Shown here piece by piece: positions 7,729 through 11,025 of a stretch of DNA of 11,025 nucleotides. The position numbers and the translations under genes were made by a program. The notes under the pieces were generated by a model that saw only the letters and a list, made by a program, of their open reading frames with translations, ran no database searches and was not told the origin of the DNA. Source of the DNA: a bacterium (GTDB lineage: Bacteria; Planctomycetota; UBA1135; UBA2386); NCBI GenBank assembly GCA_011051855.1, contig DRKG01000471.1, forward strand, positions 1-11,025, in the 5' to 3' direction. Position 1 is the stretch's first letter. Every line of letters begins with the position of its first letter.

Positions 7729-8986
7729 ACAGCCCGTAGACCGCCGAATCGCCGAGCAGCTCCTCGATGCGCAGCAGTTGGTTGTACTTCGCGACGCGGT
7801 CGCTGCGGCACGGCGCACCGGTCTTGATCTGGCCGCAGCCGCAGGCCACGGCGAGGTCGGCGATGGTGCTGTCCTCGGTTTCGCCCGAGCGGTGGGACAT
7901 CACCGTCGTGAAGCCGTTCTCGTGCGCCAGGTGGATCGCTTCGAGGGTCTCGGTCAACGTGCCGATCTGGTTGACCTTGATCAGGATCGAGTTGGCGGAG
8001 CCCTCCTGGATGCCGCGCGCCAGCCGTTCGGTGTTGGTCACGAACAGATCGTCGCCGACCAGTTGCACGTCGTCGCCGATGGCCTCGGTCAGCGCCTTCC
8101 AGCCGGCCCAGTCGTCTTCGGCCATGCCGTCTTCGATCGAAAAGATCGGGAAGCTGCTGGCCCAGTTCTCGTAGAGCTCGACCATGGCTTTGCGGTCGCA
8201 GGTCTTGCCTTCGCCGGCGAACTTGTACTTGCCGCGCGAGTAGATCTCGGTCGAGGCCGCGTCGAGCGCCAGCATCACGTCGTCGCCGGGCTTGTAGCCG
8301 GCCTTCTTGATCGCCTTCTGGATGATCTCGAACGCGGCCGCGTTGCTGTCGAGGTTCGGGGCGAAGCCGCCTTCGTCGCCGACCGCGGTCGCGAGCTTGC
8401 GGCGCTTCAGCTCGGTCTTCAGCGCGTGGAACACCTCGACCCCCATGCGCAGCCCTTCGGCGAAGCTCTCGGCGCCCATCGGCATGACCATGAACTCCTG
8501 GAAGTCGACGTTGTTGTCGGCGTGCGCGCCGCCGTTCAGGATGTTCATCATCGGCACCGGCAGCTTGCGTGCCTGCACGCCGCCGAGGTAGCGGAACAGC
8601 GGCAGGCCGTAGTCCTGGGCCGCGGCCTTGGCGAGCGCCAGCGAGGCGCCGAGGATCGCGTTGGCGCCGAACTTCGCCTTGTTTTCGGTGCCGTCGGCTT
8701 CGCACAGGATCGCGTCGCACAGGTGCTGGTCGTCGGCCGGCTGCCCGAGCAGCGCCTCGGCGATCTTGGTGTTGACGTTCTTGACCGCCTTCTGCACGCC
8801 CTTGCCGAGGTAGCGCTTCTGGTTGCCGTCGCGCAGTTCGACGGCCTCGTGCGCGCCGGTGCTGGCGCCCGACGGCACGATTGCGCGCCCGCTGGCGCCC
8901 GACTCCAGGTGGACTTCGACTTCGACGGTGGGGTTGCCGCGCGAGTCGAGGACTTCGCGGCCTTGCACGTGCACGATGGTGGTCAT
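7727..8986 (-). CDS. eno: Enolase (phosphopyruvate hydratase)
   Basis: 419 aa from the ATG at 8986; an in-frame ATG at 8995 would add MAA. It catalyses interconversion of 2-phosphoglycerate and phosphoenolpyruvate in glycolysis and gluconeogenesis, in the cytoplasm, using Mg2+. The sequence shows REVLDSRGNPTVEVEV near the N-terminus, the flexible loop SGASTG (39-44), GGAH with H155, and GDEGGFAPN with E205. The metal ligands are D242 (LALDAAS), E285 (SIEDG) and D312 (VGDD). The catalytic Lys is K337 in ILIKVNQIGT, SHRSGETED covers 364-372, and K388 lies in QIKTG. All expected active-site residues are present, and the length is slightly shorter than the E. coli enzyme. The longer upstream extension to 9325 is Arg/Pro rich and not part of it. 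It is followed after 10 nt by the C25-like gene and preceded by a small ORF and a direct repeat. Confidence 0.98.
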   Translation of the reverse strand: MTTIVHVQGREVLDSRGNPTVEVEVHLESGASGRAIVPSGASTGAHEAVELRDGNQKRYLGKGVQKAVKNVNTKIAEALLGQPADDQHLCDAILCEADGTENKAKFGANAILGASLALAKAAAQDYGLPLFRYLGGVQARKLPVPMMNILNGGAHADNNVDFQEFMVMPMGAESFAEGLRMGVEVFHALKTELKRRKLATAVGDEGGFAPNLDSNAAAFEIIQKAIKKAGYKPGDDVMLALDAASTEIYSRGKYKFAGEGKTCDRKAMVELYENWASSFPIFSIEDGMAEDDWAGWKALTEAIGDDVQLVGDDLFVTNTERLARGIQEGSANSILIKVNQIGTLTETLEAIHLAHENGFTTVMSHRSGETEDSTIADLAVACGCGQIKTGAPCRSDRVAKYNQLLRIEELLGDSAVYGL

Positions 8987-9026
8987 TGCCGCCATCAGTA
9001 ACCAGCGGCGTCGTCGACTGCAAAAC

Positions 9027-9057
9027 CCGCGCACGGTTCTGCTGGTCCGCGCACGGT
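9027..9057. repeat. Two-copy direct repeat upstream of eno (possible operator)
   Basis: The 11-mer ccgcgcacggt occurs at 9027-9037 and again exactly at 9047-9057. The 20-bp period places both on the same DNA face. It lies about 40-70 bp upstream of the enolase start, in the gap after the small ORF. It could bind a regulator of eno, but no matching known site is recognised and it may be chance. Confidence 0.4.
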
Positions 9058-9062
9058 CCGGG

Positions 9063-9278
9063 TTACCGGCGGCCCTGGCGAGCGCGCGTGCGTCGGTGCG
9101 GACCGGCCACGTCGGGGGCGCGCTGGTCTTCGACGTCCCAGTAGACCGAGCACTCCGAACAGCCGCACTCGGCGCACGCCAGCCACAGGTCGTCGAGGTC
9201 CGGTTCTTCGAACAGGTGATGGCGCGCCGGTCGGGGCAGGCGCAGTGCGCGCGTCGGGTGGTGGGCGTCGGGATGCAT
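9063..9278 (-). CDS. Small Cys-rich protein with CxxCxCxxC, unknown function
   Basis: 71 aa from ATG at 9278 to TAA. The middle reads HLFEEPDLDDLWLACAEC, then GCSECSVYWDVEDQ, with C35, C38, C40 and C43 forming C-x2-C-x-C-x2-C. This suggests a small zinc or Fe-S binding knuckle. Codon third positions over this core are nearly all G/C, and the residue mix (acidic, aromatic) is protein-like, whereas the overlapping frames give Arg/Pro/Ala-rich shadows. The N-terminus is His-rich and the tail is basic. It sits between the UPRT-like gene and eno on the same strand. No Shine-Dalgarno is evident, and the true start could differ. Not recognised as any named family. Confidence 0.55.
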   Translation of the reverse strand: MHPDAHHPTRALRLPRPARHHLFEEPDLDDLWLACAECGCSECSVYWDVEDQRAPDVAGPHRRTRARQGRR

Positions 9279-9418
9279 CGGGCCCCGCCATGGTGGCCCG
9301 TTCGGGCCGCCGGTGGCAGCCCCATGACGAGAACTTCCGCCCGCCGGCAGGCGCGCTTACGTCGTGCGAAAACACGGTTTCCGTCGAGGGCAACCGGCGG
9401 TTTCCGCGGTCGGCCGCC
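9279..9418. other. 140-bp intergenic region with short repeats
   Basis: It follows the UPRT-like stop and precedes the small Cys-rich ORF. Two copies of cggtttccg lie at 9375-9383 and 9398-9406. Short stems are possible, for example gcgg/ccgc at 9406-9417 and acgg/ccgt followed by GTTTT on the minus strand near 9370-9384. The latter is too short to be a convincing terminator. A promoter for the downstream minus-strand genes could lie here but is not recognisable. Confidence 0.35.
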
Positions 9419-10198
9419 TCACACCCAACTGTTGGTCAGCAGTTCCCCCATGCCGCCGGCGCCCGGCACGATGTAGTGCACGTCGTTCAGGCCGCGTTCC
9501 TCGTCGGGGTAGGTGCCCGGCTTGCTGCGCAGGGCGCGCTCGCTCGACAGGCCGCGATCGAGGCGTCCGGCGTAGAGCAGCACGTCCTGGTGTTGTGCGC
9601 TCACGCGCCGCACCGCCTCGGGGGTGACCATCAGGTGCAGCGCCGCCAGCGTGCGCGGCACGCCGCCCAGTTCGCGGTAGACCTCGACGGCGCGACAGAT
9701 GGTGCCGCCGGTGGCGCCCATCGGATCGGGGAACAGCACGAACGCGCCGTCGATCGGGCCGCCGAGCTTGCTGCCGTCGAGTTGCACGCCGACCACCTGG
9801 CCGCTGGCGTCGGTGCGGCGCGACATGTTGAGCACGTCCAGGCGCACGTTCTCGGGCGGCAGCACCTCGATCGCGGCCTCGTAGCAGGCCTGTGCCGGCA
9901 GCATGCCGGCGCGGATCACCGAGCAGATCACCAGCCGGGTGTCGCGGCACAGGAACTCGCCTTCGACGAACGCGCGCGGTTCCTGCGCGGTCATGCGCGT
10001 GGGCATGCGCTGGCGGTTGCGCGGGAATACGCTGGCGAGCACGTCGTGCAGCATGCGGCGGTAGGCGGTGCGCACCAGGTTCGGCAGTTCCGCCGTGCCG
10101 ATCTGCGGGCTGCCGATGCGCACCAGCAGGGTCTGCAGGAACGGATCGTCGAACAGGCGCACCGAGTCGCCGTAGAGGTGCGGGAGCAGCCGGGCCAT
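9419..10198 (-). CDS. Uracil phosphoribosyltransferase-like protein
   Basis: 259 aa from the ATG at 10198; a start at 10318 would overlap the divergent gene and add an Arg-rich leader. UPRT converts uracil and PRPP to UMP in pyrimidine salvage. The PRPP loop is FPDPMGATGGT (156-166), matching the family DPMxATGGS. ICSVIRAGMLPAQA (91-104) matches the RAG segment, and GLNDVHYIVPGAG (236-248) matches the uracil-binding end. The usual PGxGDxGDR is changed here to PGAGGMGELL: both Asp positions are lost (Gly and Glu). The protein is also about 50 residues longer than typical UPRT (about 208 aa), with an N-terminal block (MARLLPHLYGDSVRLF) and insertions such as residues 142-152. The fold assignment is good; uracil as the true substrate is less certain. 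It is divergent from the MBL gene across 47 bp. Confidence 0.85.
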   Translation of the reverse strand: MARLLPHLYGDSVRLFDDPFLQTLLVRIGSPQIGTAELPNLVRTAYRRMLHDVLASVFPRNRQRMPTRMTAQEPRAFVEGEFLCRDTRLVICSVIRAGMLPAQACYEAAIEVLPPENVRLDVLNMSRRTDASGQVVGVQLDGSKLGGPIDGAFVLFPDPMGATGGTICRAVEVYRELGGVPRTLAALHLMVTPEAVRRVSAQHQDVLLYAGRLDRGLSSERALRSKPGTYPDEERGLNDVHYIVPGAGGMGELLTNSWV

Positions 10199-10245
10199 GG
10201 CGCGAGGATAGCGGCCGCCGCGCCAGCGGGTAACCTGTCGGTCCC
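10199..10245. promoter_or_regulatory. 47-bp divergent intergenic region
   Basis: It separates the starts of the UPRT-like gene (minus) and the MBL-fold gene (plus), so promoters of both genes may overlap here or lie within the neighbouring coding sequence. The region is very GC rich. Only loose AT-containing patches (gaggatagc, gggtaacct) are seen, and neither start has a Shine-Dalgarno. Confidence 0.35.
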
Positions 10246-11025
10246 ATGCTCGTCTCGCTATCGCTGTCCGTTGCACTTCTGGCCGCAGCTCCGCAGGGTG
10301 CCGGCCTCGCCGACCCACCCGTCGGGTTGACCATCGTCGTCGTCGACGTCGGCCAAGGCGACGGCATCGTGCTGCGCGCCCCCGACGGCACGGTGCACGT
10401 GGTCGACGCCGGTCCCGAAGGGCAGGGCGCGATGGCGGTCGTGCCGGTGGTCAACGCGCTGCAGCCGTCCGGCTACGGCTACACGGTCGACTCGCACTTC
10501 CACATCGACCACCTCGGCGGCCTCGACACCGTGTTGAACGCGTTTCCGTTCGCGACCGCGTTCGACCGCGGCGACGTCAACCGCCCGTCGAACGCGAGCG
10601 TCAACGACTACCTGTCCGCGGCGGGCGGTCGCCGGCAGACGATCGTCGTCGGCGCGACCTACGCGCTCGGCGGTGGTGCGACGATGACCTGCATCGCCGC
10701 CAACGGCGCCGTCGCCGGCGGTGCCTACGTCAATCCGGCGCAGGCGCAGGAGGAGAACGCCCGGTCGATCGCGTTGCGCGTCGACTACGGCAACTTCGCG
10801 ATGTGGCTCGGCGGCGACCTGACCGGCGGCGGCAACGGCACCGCCGACATCGAGACCCCGGCGACGCTCGCGTGCGGCGACGTCGACGTCTACAAGCTCA
10901 ACCACCACGGCTCCAACACCTCGACCGGCCTCAACCTGATCGCCAACCTCGATCCCGAGCTGGCGATCGCGAGCTGCGGGGCGGGCAACCCCTACGGCCA
11001 TCCGACGACGACGATCGTCAACCGC
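10246..11025 (+). CDS. Exported ComEC-like metallo-beta-lactamase-fold protein (3' end outside the window)
   Basis: 260 codons are visible from ATG at 10246 and the frame stays open to the edge. A hydrophobic leader (about 1-22, LVSLSLSVALLAAAPQ) looks like a signal peptide, though its n-region carries no positive charge. The MBL domain follows: DVGQGDG (34-40), VVDAGPEG (52-59), and SHFHIDHLGG (83-92) with the HxHxDH metal ligands H84, H86, D88 and H89. WLGGDL provides D191, NHHGSNTS spans 219-226, and YGHP contains H252. DVGQGD, HHGS and YGHP are the marks of the extracellular nuclease-like domain of ComEC/Rec2, here as a stand-alone secreted protein without the ComEC membrane channel. A hydrolase acting outside the cytoplasm, perhaps on nucleic acid, is inferred. 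The only plus-strand gene in the window. Confidence 0.92.
   Translation, partial: MLVSLSLSVALLAAAPQGAGLADPPVGLTIVVVDVGQGDGIVLRAPDGTVHVVDAGPEGQGAMAVVPVVNALQPSGYGYTVDSHFHIDHLGGLDTVLNAFPFATAFDRGDVNRPSNASVNDYLSAAGGRRQTIVVGATYALGGGATMTCIAANGAVAGGAYVNPAQAQEENARSIALRVDYGNFAMWLGGDLTGGGNGTADIETPATLACGDVDVYKLNHHGSNTSTGLNLIANLDPELAIASCGAGNPYGHPTTTIVNR

Noticed and set aside
7717..7818. ATG at 7818 as start of the C25-like gene
   Set aside because: It lies inside eno and adds a 34-residue basic leader ahead of a good signal peptide. The TTG at 7716 with a GAGG fits better.
8987..9325. N-terminal extension of enolase to 9325
   Set aside because: Arg/Pro/Thr-rich and unlike any enolase; it overlaps the small Cys-rich ORF. 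The family N-terminus begins at 8986 (or 8995).
10199..10318. Longer start of the UPRT-like gene at 10318
   Set aside because: It would overlap the start of the divergent MBL gene and adds an Arg-rich leader absent from the family.
10258..11001. 247-aa minus-strand ORF opposite the MBL gene
   Set aside because: It is the shadow of a clearly motif-bearing plus-strand gene; the product is Val/Arg/Asp repetitive.

Overview
The window is a high-GC bacterial chromosome segment. Codon third positions are almost all G or C, and most starts have no clear Shine-Dalgarno sequence. The gene set is a MoxR ATPase, a DUF58 protein, a BatA-type protein and a VWA/glutamine-amidotransferase-like protein in one operon. 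Together with exported proteins whose signal peptides end in Ala-Gln-like sites, this suggests a planctomycete (Planctomycetota) or a similar bacterium. That taxonomic guess is inference from gene content; there is no rRNA or marker phylogeny here.

Layout: all genes but one lie on the minus strand, so they read right to left. At the far right (10246 to the window end, plus strand) is the start of an exported ComEC-like metallo-beta-lactamase-fold protein. It is divergent from a uracil phosphoribosyltransferase-like gene (10198-9419). After a 140-bp gap come a small Cys-rich ORF (9278-9063), a two-copy direct repeat, and enolase (8986-7727). Immediately behind enolase, probably translationally coupled through a GAGG and a TTG start, is a secreted protein of about 604 aa (7716-5902). 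It is not labelled by any simple signature, but its sequence landmarks match the gingipain-like C25 cysteine peptidase fold. A 108-aa membrane-anchored coiled-coil protein follows (5802-5476), and then a strong stem-loop at 5428-5468.

The left half is a tight four-gene operon: moxR (5376-4324), DUF58 (4316-3402), batA-like (3392-1101) and a VWA protein cut by the window edge (1099-1). Intergenic gaps are 7, 9 and 1 nt. In known relatives such clusters pair a MoxR AAA+ ATPase with VWA/MIDAS proteins in a membrane-associated chaperone-like or protease-like module. Its target here cannot be read from the sequence.

The most interesting items are the C25-like secreted protein, which keeps the Cys region but seems to lack the canonical Gly-His-Gly; the UPRT-like enzyme with an altered uracil-binding loop and extra length; the small CxxCxCxxC protein; the hairpin ahead of moxR; and the 20-bp-phased direct repeat upstream of eno. 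I saw no mobile element, CRISPR array, tRNA or rRNA.
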